From: Cryptomeria japonica
Taxonomy: Eukaryota > Streptophyta > Pinopsida > Cupressales > Cupressaceae
Length of the DNA: 64,000 nucleotides
Direction of reading: 5' to 3'
Assembly (NCBI RefSeq): GCF_030272615.1
Contig: NC_081407.1
Span: 270,601,870-270,665,869 of the forward strand
The notes beneath the pieces are model-generated. The model was not told the origin of the DNA. It was given only the letters and a program-made list of their open reading frames with translations, and searched no databases. Below are positions 20,694-31,258 of the stretch, piece after piece. Positions within the stretch are counted from its first letter, which is position 1; each line of letters starts with the position of its first letter. The position numbers and the translations under genes were made by a program.

Positions 20694-21347
20694 TGTTAAG
20701 CCTCATTGTAAAGGGTTCTCTCCCTACTGCCTTGAGCTTTCTTATGCTTTTCTCTTCTCTTGAAGACTTGTAATTATTTTTGCATTTCTGCAACTGTAAG
20801 TTTGGCCATTGGCATTATAATTAATTGAAATCACCATTCTTGCCTACCTTCATCTTATGCATGCTGTGTATGTGTTCTTACCTCCATTATAAGTGTATGT
20901 TTGTGATTTTCTTTCACATGTATGTTGTGTTAGCTTGTTTTCTGAGTGTAACTTGTGGGAATCCTTCTCCCCTCTTGACACTTAGCAAATTCTAACCTCC
21001 ACACATGTATTGGGATCATTCATACAACTGAATTTTGTGCATTACCTGGTGTTTCAGTTAATTCTTTGTGTCATTTCGGTAGGGAGATGAATAATCTCTT
21101 CTTGGTGCATCACCTCCCTTTATTTTAAGCATTTCTCTCTTCCCTTTCCCTCTGCAAGTTGTTAGGATAGGCTTAAAAGTTAGTTTTGAAGACACTTGCA
21201 CCTGGATTGAGAAGGAGGCCAACCTTCTCCGGAGATTCAACCCCCTTGCGCAAGGTCCCACACTTTGGGGTTGTTTGCATGTTTCACGAGGTTGCTGAGT
21301 TGATAGCTCAGCAAGGGTGCAAGCTTTTGTGATAACAGTAACCAACA

Positions 21348-22089
21348 AATATTGCCCAACATCATTAGCCGATAGGCTATATATGGGGAGAATCCCCACT
21401 GGATTTTCCTCATGTCGGATGCCAGTAAATTCCTTCAGCCCGTTTTCACCGTCGTTTTTTTTTTGACTATTTTTTTCGGCCTCTCCACTGATCGACTTCT
21501 CCAAATGCCACAACCTGCAATCTGCTCGTTGCACTCATCCACAGGTACGGAATGGGCTATTCATGGGTGACCAAAGATCTCCCCTCAATGCACAACACCA
21601 TCACATTCTCCAAGTCCTGCAAACCGAGCAATACTTACAAAGGCAATGCACCGGGCGATTGCTGTCATACAACCTGCACTAAAATGGCATTACCAATTCA
21701 ATACATTAACAAACATACAAATAATTTATACAAATTTTTACAAAAATCCTTGAGCTTTCATGTGCAGCGATCTTCATGGCAATCGAAAAACCCTGTGCTC
21801 CATGAATTATAGTGGTAATTGTTAGGATTTGTTGCAGGAACGAAACGACAACATTATGGAGAATCGAACTTGAGATCTTTTGGAATGAGAGAGCAAAATT
21901 ATGGAGAATCGAACTTGGGAACTATCGCTCCATTTAACTTGCCCTGGTGCGGCATAGGACCAAATTTGGAATCTTTGGCCTCAAATAACCTTCCATCTTC
22001 TTCCCCTGCATCAGGACTCAAAGAATGGAATGGTTTTAAGAGGTGGGTAAAAGGGGAAAAGAGTTCCTTGACACGGCTTGTTTTAGAGA
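21348..22089 (+). other. Unassigned DNA leading into the PPR pseudogene
   Basis: Frames at 21552-21812 and 21819-22090 show nothing recognisable. A near-duplicate of about 45 bp (TTATGGAGAATCGAACTTG, at about 21854 and 21899) lies in the second. It may be a corrupted start of the PPR gene. Confidence 0.35.
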
Positions 22090-23350
22090 GCAACGAGAAC
22101 CTTCAGCTAAAGCTAGATTCAACAACCTTTGCTAGCATCCTCCCTACCTGTAAGACAATGGGAGCTTTGGAACAGGGTATAGACATCCATCAAAGCATAA
22201 TGAAGGTGGATTTTTGTCAAAAAATTATGGTCGAAAATGCTGGAGTAGATCTATATGCAAAATATGCAAGCACAAACAAGGCACAACAAGGCACGTGAAT
22301 TGTTTGACAGAATGCCTCAAAGAGATGATGTCTCACGGAATGCAATGATCACAAGATTTGCCATTGCTGTGTGTAAGGGCGATAATCGAAGCTACAAGGC
22401 GCTCACTGATATCAAGAACCCCTCCAATGTAAGATTTGTGCTGCTAGATTCCCGTAAGAATGAGAATAGCTGTCTGGATTTTACATACGATCTGGACAAT
22501 GGGCACTGCATTAATCAATTCGACAAATTGGTGAATTGGTATTGGTCTCCAGAAGCGCACATGCGCATGTATTTGAAGGTCTCTACAAGCAGGAAGAAAC
22601 TTCTAACTCCTTTATTGGACTCTTCTCAATAGTCCAAAATGTTTGTCCATCTCTGATAAAGCTAGTGTTCCCCCCAAAAGATTCTGACCACACAACACGA
22701 AATCTCACCTTAATTTGTTCCTTGTTCGGCGCTGAGCTTTTGTGTAGAGTTCTTTCTTTCTACAACCTTTTGCCAATCCAAACTCTATAATCTTTGCCAA
22801 TAAACAAGATATAGACGTCCATTGAAGCATAGACAAAGGGAATATTCTTGAAAAAAACGTGGTTTCATGGCTTGCAATGATTGCAGGATATTCATAAAAG
22901 GGATTTGTTGAAAAAGCTTTATTAATTTTCAAGCAAATGCAACTGGCAGGTGTAAAGCCAGATTCAATTGTTAGCATCCTCCCTGCCTGTGATAAAATGG
23001 GAGCTTTGGAACTGGGTATAGACATCCATCAAAGCATAATGAAGGTGGACTTTTGTCAAAAATTATGGTCGGAAATGCTCAAGTAGATCTATATGCAAAT
23101 TATACAAGTACAAACAAGGCACAACAAGGCACATGAACTGTTTGACAGATTGCCTCAAAGAGATGATCTCTCATGGAATGCAATGATCACAATATTTGCA
23201 GAGAATGGATGTATTGAAAAGGTTTTATAAAATTTCAAACAAATGCAATTGAAAGGCGTAAATCCAATTTTTTTTCCAGTGTTCTCCCCGCTTGTCCCAT
23301 ATGGGAGCTTTGGATATAATATGGACATACATCAAAAAATAATGGTAGGG
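22090..23350 (+). pseudogene. PPR (PLS-type) protein pseudogene
   Basis: PPR proteins of this type bind organellar RNA, often for editing. One block (22090-22350) reads LKLDSTTFASILPTCKTMGA, then ALEQGIDIHQSIMKVDF, then KARELFDRMPQRDDVS and NAMIT, the standard P-L-S phrase order. A second block (22800-23180) repeats it: NVVSWLAMIAGYS, then QLAGVKPDSI, then ALELGIDIHQSIMKVDF. A third begins near 23181 (NFKQMQLKGVNP). All frames carry stops and shifts. Between blocks one and two, at 22361-22640, lies an unrelated open stretch (SCLDFTYDLDNGHCINQFDK) that I cannot identify. It breaks the repeat exactly where block three would predict AENG, so it looks inserted. The gene is non-functional. Confidence 0.75.
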
Positions 23351-24989
23351 AGATTTTTGTGAGATATTATAGTTGGAAATGCTCTGCAAAATGCAAAATC
23401 ATAGACGATGCACTTGAATACCATAAAAAAGAATACAGACAAATCCTTTACAAACAAATATTCGACGATTTGGCTGAAAAACCCATCGATCGAGTGTTTT
23501 GTTGTTAAACAGTTCGATTTATTACTAATTCAAGCGTGCAAATGATTAGCATGAAAACTTTGTTTGAGAATCAAAGTGGACAATCAAAATTGTGGGAGTA
23601 CACCTTATCTAACCACAAAAGGATATTTTAAATAGGTTTGCCAAAGATTATATATATGAAGTAATGCAATGATTATGTTTAGGAAAATATGTATTAAAAG
23701 TTTTTTCATTATCATTATTAATAAAGTTATTATTTTAATATTCTATAAACTCTGTTTGTTCTTGTACATGTTACATTGTGCAACATTGTCTATTAACAGT
23801 TAGGCATTGGGCTGGTGAAAAGCCACAGATTGGAGATTGGTGAATAACGTGGAATACAAATCCAATTTGTAGTATTTGTCGGAATACAAGCTAAAAAAAT
23901 GGATAATTTTTTTATAATAAATGCTTTCAAATCAAACAAAATCTGATTTCCAAATCAAATCCGACTTTGAGTCAAATTCGTTATGGTTATCTCCTACAAT
24001 TTTTTCCAATTCCTATCACGATTTTTACATCTTCTTTAACAATTGTAATTATGCGTGAAATATTGAACACCTTGCAATGACATTAAGATCAAACATAATC
24101 AAGTGTTCATTTTTGCCTAAATATTTTTCTTGAACATCTTAGAAATTACTATTTTCAATAATAATACCCTAACTCAACTATCGGTTTGTGCAGACTATTG
24201 TCTAAGGTAGCTACCCAAAGTAAAAATGCACAGGTCTGCTTGAACTACAATACATCATGTCAAGAGTTGATATTTCCAGGTTTGGCTGATGACTCATTTT
24301 ATAATGGTTGGACAATCATAATTGACGAATATAGCTTGCCAAAAAACATTCTTTAAACTGCAATCGATGCATGGACATGTTGTAATGTGATTACGAGGGA
24401 TGACACAAAGGAATTAATCAAGCTATTCCTAATTTTTGGCCACACTATTACATAGAGTTCGTCTTCTATCCTACTCATACTACAACATTTTTAGGGACAC
24501 GAATCACTTCCGTTCTTGATAAACATATTCATGAATATAGCATAGATAAAATCTACTCAATGTAATGAATATTCTAAATTAATCATCTTTACACATCGTA
24601 AAAACATTTTGTATTACAAAAAGATTTTGCATAGCTTGCCGGTTTAAATTATAAGTTGTATCCATTTATAATAAGTTTTTTCCCACATGCCAAGATCAAC
24701 TCAATTGTATTCTAAATAATTGCTCATAACAAAAGCAATGTTCATTCCTTCCAACTTTTGCTTGCGCTCCAATATATTATCCATAACATATCTTGCTGTC
24801 GATGTAACCATTGCACCTCGTTGGTGTGCAAGTGCTAGTAGACTTTGATAAGGAAAGTGGAACCTGTATAATGGCCTTGTCAGACAGTTTGCCTTCTTGT
24901 AGTTATTGTAAAGGTTTTGTTTGAATGTATAAATGATAACACTAAAAACGAGAAAGAGTTGTACATTATCAAGAAGTTGAGATACAAAA
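23351..24989. other. No gene seen
   Basis: AT-rich unassigned DNA with no long frame and no repeat that I could match elsewhere in the window. Confidence 0.5.
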
Positions 24990-25568
24990 TGTCATGTCCC
25001 CTCCCTGATCGTTATATATATAAAACCTAAATGAAATAATAATTATTAATTTAATATTTTTTAATGAAGGATTAATTGAAATTATTAAATACTTGTTTAT
25101 TTATTAAGCATTATTATTTAATTAATATTCTTTAATAATAATATTCTGAAAATATTCAAACAGAGTAAATCAATATTATCATTATAAGCATTACATATTA
25201 ATAAAAATATTATTATTAAAAAATGTTATAATATTATTGTTTACATTTCATAATTCTACCGTTCTTAAATACTCTTGGCATAGTAATTAGTAATAGGCAG
25301 TGGACCAATTATATGAGGCGGCAATTAAGAAGTGGATAATACGTTTCAAAAAGACTATAAAGATAACCTTTGTTAGACTATCCAAAAGGGGTGATCTTTG
25401 CTATTTGTATATGTTAGTGAAAGATGGCAACCAAACACTATGCTGAGGGATGCATTGCGAAACCCATAAGATAACGATCTCTAATTAATGAGAGAGAGGA
25501 GTAATGAAGAGTTTTGTTTGGGAAGAGGTATGTCTTCTAAAGGAACAAATACCTCTCTTGGAAGGTAT

Positions 25569-27330
25569 AATGAATGAATGAATGAATGTTTTTAATCACG
25601 TCCACGAGGCCAAGCAGCCTATGGGACTCACAGATAGCCAGCGATGACTCTTGTATAAACAAAGCCCAACACCTATATTTCCTTTTCTTTCTGTATCTTG
25701 GATCTTCTACTGTGTAATTTGACCAAAAAATCTGCAACCCTTGTTATCTTCTCTTCTTCAAACAACTGACCCAAGCTGTTCCCTTTTAATGTCTCAATAT
25801 AATTGACCCAGATGTAATGCCATTCTGTCTCAACCGCTCCTTGAATGCAATATCTACACCTTCTATCTGCCCACTCTTCTTTAGGTATCATCCATCTTCT
25901 GGTCTCACATCTAAGTTGGTGCGAACTTCTTATTTGAGCAATTAGCATTTTTGCTTTCCATTTTATTTCCATTCCTATGTAGGTCTTTTGTGTGTGGTCA
26001 TATGTAGAGTTAAAATGTTTGACATAGTATTCCTTTTTTCCTCCCAAGTGGCCCTTTCCACATGCTTTCTTTGAACTTCCTTGCACATACTTTTTTATTT
26101 CCCTGTTGTTATTTGGACATTCACTTATGCTGATACCCCACTTGCTCATCCATATAACATTTTGTTTCATCCCCGTGCTCTTTCTTCTATCTAATTTTTC
26201 ACTAGCTGCCATTTTTGGCCAGCTATGGGTCTCCATGTTATCTAATCTTCTTAGATAGCTTAACAACCGAAACATAGTTGATGCCTCAACAGGGAAAGCC
26301 CCGACCTCCGCTAGGACAATCTCATATGGAATCGTAGATTTAATCTTGAGGCTATGTGTAATTAAATGTTTTTGCAATCTCTCTATCTGGCTCCATTTTT
26401 TTGCTGAGGTGCTGCTACCCCACACTTCACATCCATATAGTACCATTGGGACAACTAAAAGCTCAAAAAGAGTTTTCTTTGTCTTCCAATCCCATAGCTC
26501 GGCTCTTCTGCATCTATTTTGCAATGAGTATAGAGCTTTCCATCCCCCTTGTATCCTTTTTGCTCTACACATTTCCCAACTGAGTTTGTTGTGGAAATCA
26601 AGGCCAAGATACTTATATTCATTTACCACCTGTAAGGGGCTGCCTTCAAAAACAAATTCCCTATGAACCTTCTTTCTCTTCAAGGTAAAGATCATGAGCT
26701 TAGTTTTGGTAGTGTTCACCTGCATCACCACCTGATGACAAAAGAGCTCTAGTGCTTTTAAGTGTTCCTTCAAATCTTGTGCTGTTTTTTCCATTAAAAT
26801 AAGATCATCAGCATATAAAAGCAGCTTTATAACATAATTGGTCAAGTAAACCCCTCCACCACCAAACTTATCGATCCACTCCTCTAATTTGTCAATGTAT
26901 ATCCCAAATAAGGTAGGGGATAACGGACATCCCTGCTTAACCCCAATATCACTTCCAAAACATTCTGAAAATCCCTGTTTGGTTCGAATTTTGGCCCAAA
27001 CTTGTTCATACAGCCTATGAACAGCAGCTCTATACTGATTTGGAATTTCCAGTTCTTCCATCCTACTCCACAATTTGCTCCTAGGTACCGTATCAAAAGC
27101 TTTCTTGAAGTCAACAAAGCAGCAAAATACCTCCTCTCCTTGTTTATCCCAGACCTTCTCAATCAAGTGTCGAAGTGTCATGCAATGATCAATGGTAGAA
27201 TGTTTTGGCTTGAAGCCCACTTGCCCTTTTGCCTGCTTTCCTTCCTTTTCAGCCCAAACACTGATCTGTTTTTCTATCGTGCTCCCAAACAGTTTGCCAA
27301 TAAGAGAGGGATAAAAAAAGAAAAAGGGGG
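25569..27330 (-). pseudogene. Non-L1 LINE, 5'-truncated reverse transcriptase with (ATTC)n tail
   Basis: On the minus strand an open frame covers most of a LINE reverse transcriptase. It contains SLIGKLFGSTIEKQI, GQVGFKPKHSTIDHCMTLRH, CCFVDFKKAFDTVPR, GVKQGCPLSPTLF and the catalytic LLYADDLIL, then a thumb region and a C-terminal Cys-His motif (CRYCIQGAVETEWHYI). It stops at 25673. Upstream, homology begins abruptly near 27318, so the endonuclease end is missing, as expected from 5' truncation. The 3' end is not poly(A) but about five copies of CATT (25569-25588). Short tandem tails of this kind are typical of CR1/L2/RTE-like LINEs rather than L1. The frame is remarkably intact, suggesting a young insertion. 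It lies inside the solo LTR at 24990. Confidence 0.8.
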
Positions 27331-28413
27331 AGGAGGGGGTATACGGTAAAACTTGCAGCTTCGACATTTATCTAGTATGGAACGAAAGGTAATGCAAAAA
27401 GAAAAGGCTGAGTCAATGGGATATGACTGCCAGATCAGATCAGAATCGTTATTAAGTTACACGCAGTAAACATCCTTGTTTTGGGTGGTATGCTTGGGGA
27501 TGTGCTTAATATGCATGCTTAATATATGGAAGCCCGATAATATCTTTATGCAGAATTTAATAACAATAATATTAACACAGGCTGCATTACGTATGATAGT
27601 AATAGACAGTTTAATAACAGTGGCAGACCAGATCTGACATCTGTCTTTACTAGCCACTATTATATTAATAATTAATGTCTTTTAAGCAGTGGTAGTATTA
27701 ATGATTTATACAAAAGGTAATAAGCAAATACTTTTTTTTTGATCGGTAATTGGCCGAAGCCTAAATAGCTTTTGACTGGAGCTATGAACCAGTGGGGACA
27801 CAGTAGGAGGCCCCATCCCCATTACATATCTTTGAATTATTATTATTATTATTATTATTATTATGTTTGATTAGATTAACCCAAGACCTTCCCCATCCTA
27901 TGGAAGGCCAAGAGTCGCAACTTAGAATTCCACTTCAGATGTCCCTATTGGGAATTGAACTTGGGTCTTGTTGTGACCATTTCACACATCGCCCCATCGC
28001 AAATGGGGACCCCCTCTTTTTGCTTGTTTTTCGCTCGTTGTTCGCTTTCGTTTTTTAGGATTTTGTTAGTCAGTTAGTTGTCTGGATTTAGGGTCAAGCC
28101 TTAGGGTTTTTATTTTTGTCTTTTCAGGCCAAAATCCAGTCGTTTTTGAGAGCTTTTGAGCTTCCTTTTCTAGGATGCAAATTTTGAATGCAATGAATTC
28201 GCCAGAATGGTCTAATGTTCAATTGGAATGTTGATGCAGAGCTTAAATTTGTCTAAGTGTTGAGAGAGAAATGTGAATTTTTGTCCGATTGAATATTTTT
28301 GACCAAATTTTGACTTTTTTGATCTTTGATCCTGGGCATTGGAAATGATTTGTTTTTGCCTTGTGAAGTGTTAAAATGTGAAAAATCATGTCATTTTGAC
28401 CTGTAGGAGCAAA

Positions 28414-30348
28414 ATCGCTCCTGTCCCTCAGTGAAGGACGGGAGCTCTTTTCCAAATATCTCATTACTCCTGCAGAGTCCAGACAAATTTCGAATTGGAA
28501 GTGATGGAGAACGGCGAGATCTTTCCATTGAATATAAATTGAAGATTTTCATGAGCACCGAAACGCCTCCAGGAGGAAAATCGCTCCTGTCCCTCAGTGA
28601 AGGACCGGAGCTACAAATCAAATTTTGCCTTGTCCTTGCGAGATTTCGTTGACTTGATGATTCGAAGAGGTCCAAAGGAAGATGCTTTACCAAATGAATA
28701 TAATTTGAGATGCAAAAATGGAGGAGAATGGTCCAGAATGCAAAGTTCGCTCCTGTCCCTCAGGAAGGGACCAGGGCGAAGTACCTTATAGCTCCCGTCC
28801 CTCTCCCAGGGACCAGAGCGATGTCCTTTATTGAGCAAAATCCAGGCAAAAATCAAGACAAGTTTACGTCCAAAGGCAAGGAAGAGCGTGAGATGAACTC
28901 ATTGAATATAAATTGAATATTTTAAAACGTCCACAGGGGTCCCAAAAGGCCTAGTTCGCTCCTGTCCCTCAGGAAGGGACCAGAGCGATTTTTGTTATAA
29001 TTAATTTTCTTGCCAAGTTGCGGACGATGTCAAGGCATGGATGAATGGAGTAGAGTATGACGAATCCGTTGAATATAAATTTGGAACCTGACAAAATGGA
29101 ATGAAGGCCACAAGAGATGGATCGCTCCTGTCCCTCTCCAAGGGACCAGGGCGATACAATGGTTATATTGCCTTTTACTTAAGTTTGAAACCGATCTAAG
29201 TCAAGACAAAGGGTGGCAAGGACATTTCAAGACATCTTCATCGAGCACAAGCACTTAAAGGTCATCGCAATGAAGAGATTTACACTCTAAGACCCAGATC
29301 GCTCCTGTCCCTTGGGAAGGGACCAGAGCGATATCTACATAATGACATAAATTTCAAAAGGCAAACGAGTTTCGAGCAACCAAGAGGGTCGAAAGGACAT
29401 CATTTCACGTAATGAAGATGATTGCAAGTTGGTACAAACAAGAACAAGCACATAATGATGAACTTCGCTCCTGTCCCTCAGGAAGGGACCAGAGCGATGT
29501 TGGGTATATTGGCCACTTCATGCAAGATTTATGTAAGGTCAAGGTTTTGCAAGGTCTTAGAAGGTCCATGGTATGATAGGAAGGTGATACACGAAGATTT
29601 CAAACGTAAAATAATCACCAAAATGAACATAGGGACCATATCGCTCCTATCCCTCTCCAAGGGACCAGGGCGATTTGCCTTGGACTCTCTATTTTGTTTC
29701 AAATGCGTGCTAAGTCAAGACTTCATAAGGTCATACAAGGTTCGAGACATCGTTTGAAGATCACATGCAAGTGTTTTGAACGTCCAAACATCGTCAAACA
29801 TGCTAAAAGCTCACATCGCTCCTGTCCTTTGGACAAGGACCAAGGCGATCCCATCAAAAGCACTCATAATCCTTTACTTCCAAGGCAAGGCGAGGATGAA
29901 CAAGGTAAAGGACGGCGTTTGGAAGACATCACAACTAAGATCGAAGTTAGAAGTTGCTAAGATTATGGAGAAAGACATGGATCGCTCCTGTCCCTCTCCA
30001 GGGGACAAGGGCGATGATCCCTCTAAATGTCCAAACACCACATGCAAACAAATGGAACAAGCGTAGAAGGGACAAACAAAGATATTATTCGCTCTACAAT
30101 GAAAGATCGAAGATCAAAGATGCATATTGAACGTGAAAACATGGAGATCGCTCCTGTCCTTTGGACAAGGACCAGGGCGATGAACACCCAAGGGCACTTA
30201 TGCGCACATGCAAGGCGATCAAATTCGAAGGACCCATCAAATTGATCGATATTGAACGTGGAAAGGAAGGAGATGAACGTTAAAATTGCAAGAAACATGA
30301 CAAAATCATGGATCGCTCCTGTCCCTCTCCAAGGGACTAGAGCGATGA
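28414..30348 (+). repeat. Phased hairpin array of copy B (13 units)
   Basis: Thirteen palindromes, typically ATCGCTCCTGTCCCT, a short loop, then AGGGACCAGAGCGAT. The CGC positions (or equivalent) are 28416, 28582, 28748, 28790, 28957, 29123, 29300, 29466, 29642, 29817, 29983, 30149 and 30314. The intervals are 166, 166, 42, 167, 166, 177, 166, 176, 175, 166, 166 and 165. Units 10 and 12 have CCTT...AAGG in place of CCCT...AGGG, a matched change in both arms. Spacers are AT-rich and share GAATATAAATT in the first few units. The motif reads through as GC-rich islands in AT-rich sequence and encodes nothing consistent. Confidence 0.92.
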
Positions 30349-31048
30349 GGTACGTCCCTTTCATTTTCATAATTTTGGCGCCAAATAAATATTTCAAATT
30401 TTCCTTAAATGCTAAGTTCGATAAAATTGAAAATCCTATTTAAATTAGCATTTAATATGGCGTTGATCATTTATTAATTATTTTGCCTTTATTTAAAAAT
30501 CGAAATTGATAATTTAAAAACGAAAGGCATTTAATTAATTATTAATTAATTATTAAAATCGAATGGAGCGCTATAACTGGAAGTCGGCCTTCTTATTTTA
30601 TTGAAAATCATTTAAAAATCGTTTGAAATTGTTATATTTTACCAAGTCGGCCTTAGTAAATGGAGAGGTGCAAGCGCTATATATGGAGGGTGAAAATAAT
30701 CACTTTCACATAATCATTCTTAGCCTTCTACATGCGATCTTGAGGAGAAAGAAGGAAGTGCGAGGCATATTTCAAGTGTGGAGTGCGAATTTCTATTCAA
30801 ATCCAAAGGTGCGAACTATTATCCAAGGAGGCGCTAGTACATCCAAGGTGGTGCGATATTGCAAGACCTTCATTCGAGTGAATTTGCCAAGGGTTGAAGA
30901 CTACGTCAAAGGTGCAATTGAAGATCACGTTCAATCCAAAGGTGGCGAAGTTGACTTCTTGAGGAGATAACGTTGAAGACCATTTATACATCAATTTTGC
31001 CTAGGCGAATTTTGTCTTTTTGCATTCTAGAGTTAGCTCTCTATTGAG
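30349..31048 (+). other. Noncoding interval with promoter, copy B
   Basis: AT-rich sequence between the array and the ORF leader. It contains AAGTCGGCCTT twice and P1. The matching part of copies A and C (4520-5100 and 59880-60600) also carries GCCGACTTG words near the TATA box. The 115-codon frame at 30623-30970 is not conserved in A or C. Confidence 0.5.
30678..30687 (+). promoter_or_regulatory. Proximal TATA box (P1) of copy B
   Basis: GCGCTATATATGGAGGG lies about 580 bases before the ORF start and 360 before the leader intron. The position and the GCGC context are kept in copies A and C, so it is a good candidate for the promoter of the embedded ORF. Confidence 0.6.
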
Positions 31049-31256
31049 GTATGGCGACTTGATTTTATTGTTTTATTTATTGATCGTCATATTTTAAATT
31101 TTGAAATTTTGAAATTTTGAATCTCTTAGCTCAATCATCGTTGTTTTTTAGGAAATGATAACTCTAGAGACTTATCATGATGTTTCCTAAAAACTTCTCT
31201 CTCTAATCTATGTTATTTATTGCAAAATCTAGTCCTTATAATGAAATGTTGTGTAG
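31049..31256 (+). other. Predicted leader intron of copy B
   Basis: Donor TTGAG|GTATGGCG at 31049, acceptor TTGTGTAG| at 31256, length 208. The ORF's ATG follows two bases after the acceptor. Copies A and C keep both splice sites although their ORFs are lost. That supports a real spliced leader. Confidence 0.55.
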
Positions 31257-31258
31257 GT

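Larger units (their letters stand above)
19603..21347 (+). repeat. LTR-like block with minisatellite and TATA box
   Basis: The block begins TGTTGTCATTTTATG and may end ACCAACA at 21347, but the flanks GTAAT and AATAT do not match, so the ends are uncertain. A minisatellite fills the first third, and TCTATATAAAGGC lies at 20681-20693. This is the arrangement of repeats, TATA box and leader seen in the giant LTRs. The minus-strand frame 21058-21534 has no recognisable content. Confidence 0.35.

Noticed and set aside
21280-21325. tRNA-like sequence (GATAGCTCAGCAAGG)
   Set aside because: No cloverleaf can be drawn around it and no B box follows at the right distance.
28414-30348. CRISPR-like array (regular palindromic repeats with spacers)
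   Set aside because: Spacing is 166 bp, not 60-75. The repeats diverge between units, spacers are related to each other, there are no cas genes, and the setting is a plant retroelement.
28243-30443. ORFs with PVP-GTRA or APVLWTRT peptides in copy B
   Set aside because: Same cause: fortuitous reading through the palindromes on both strands.
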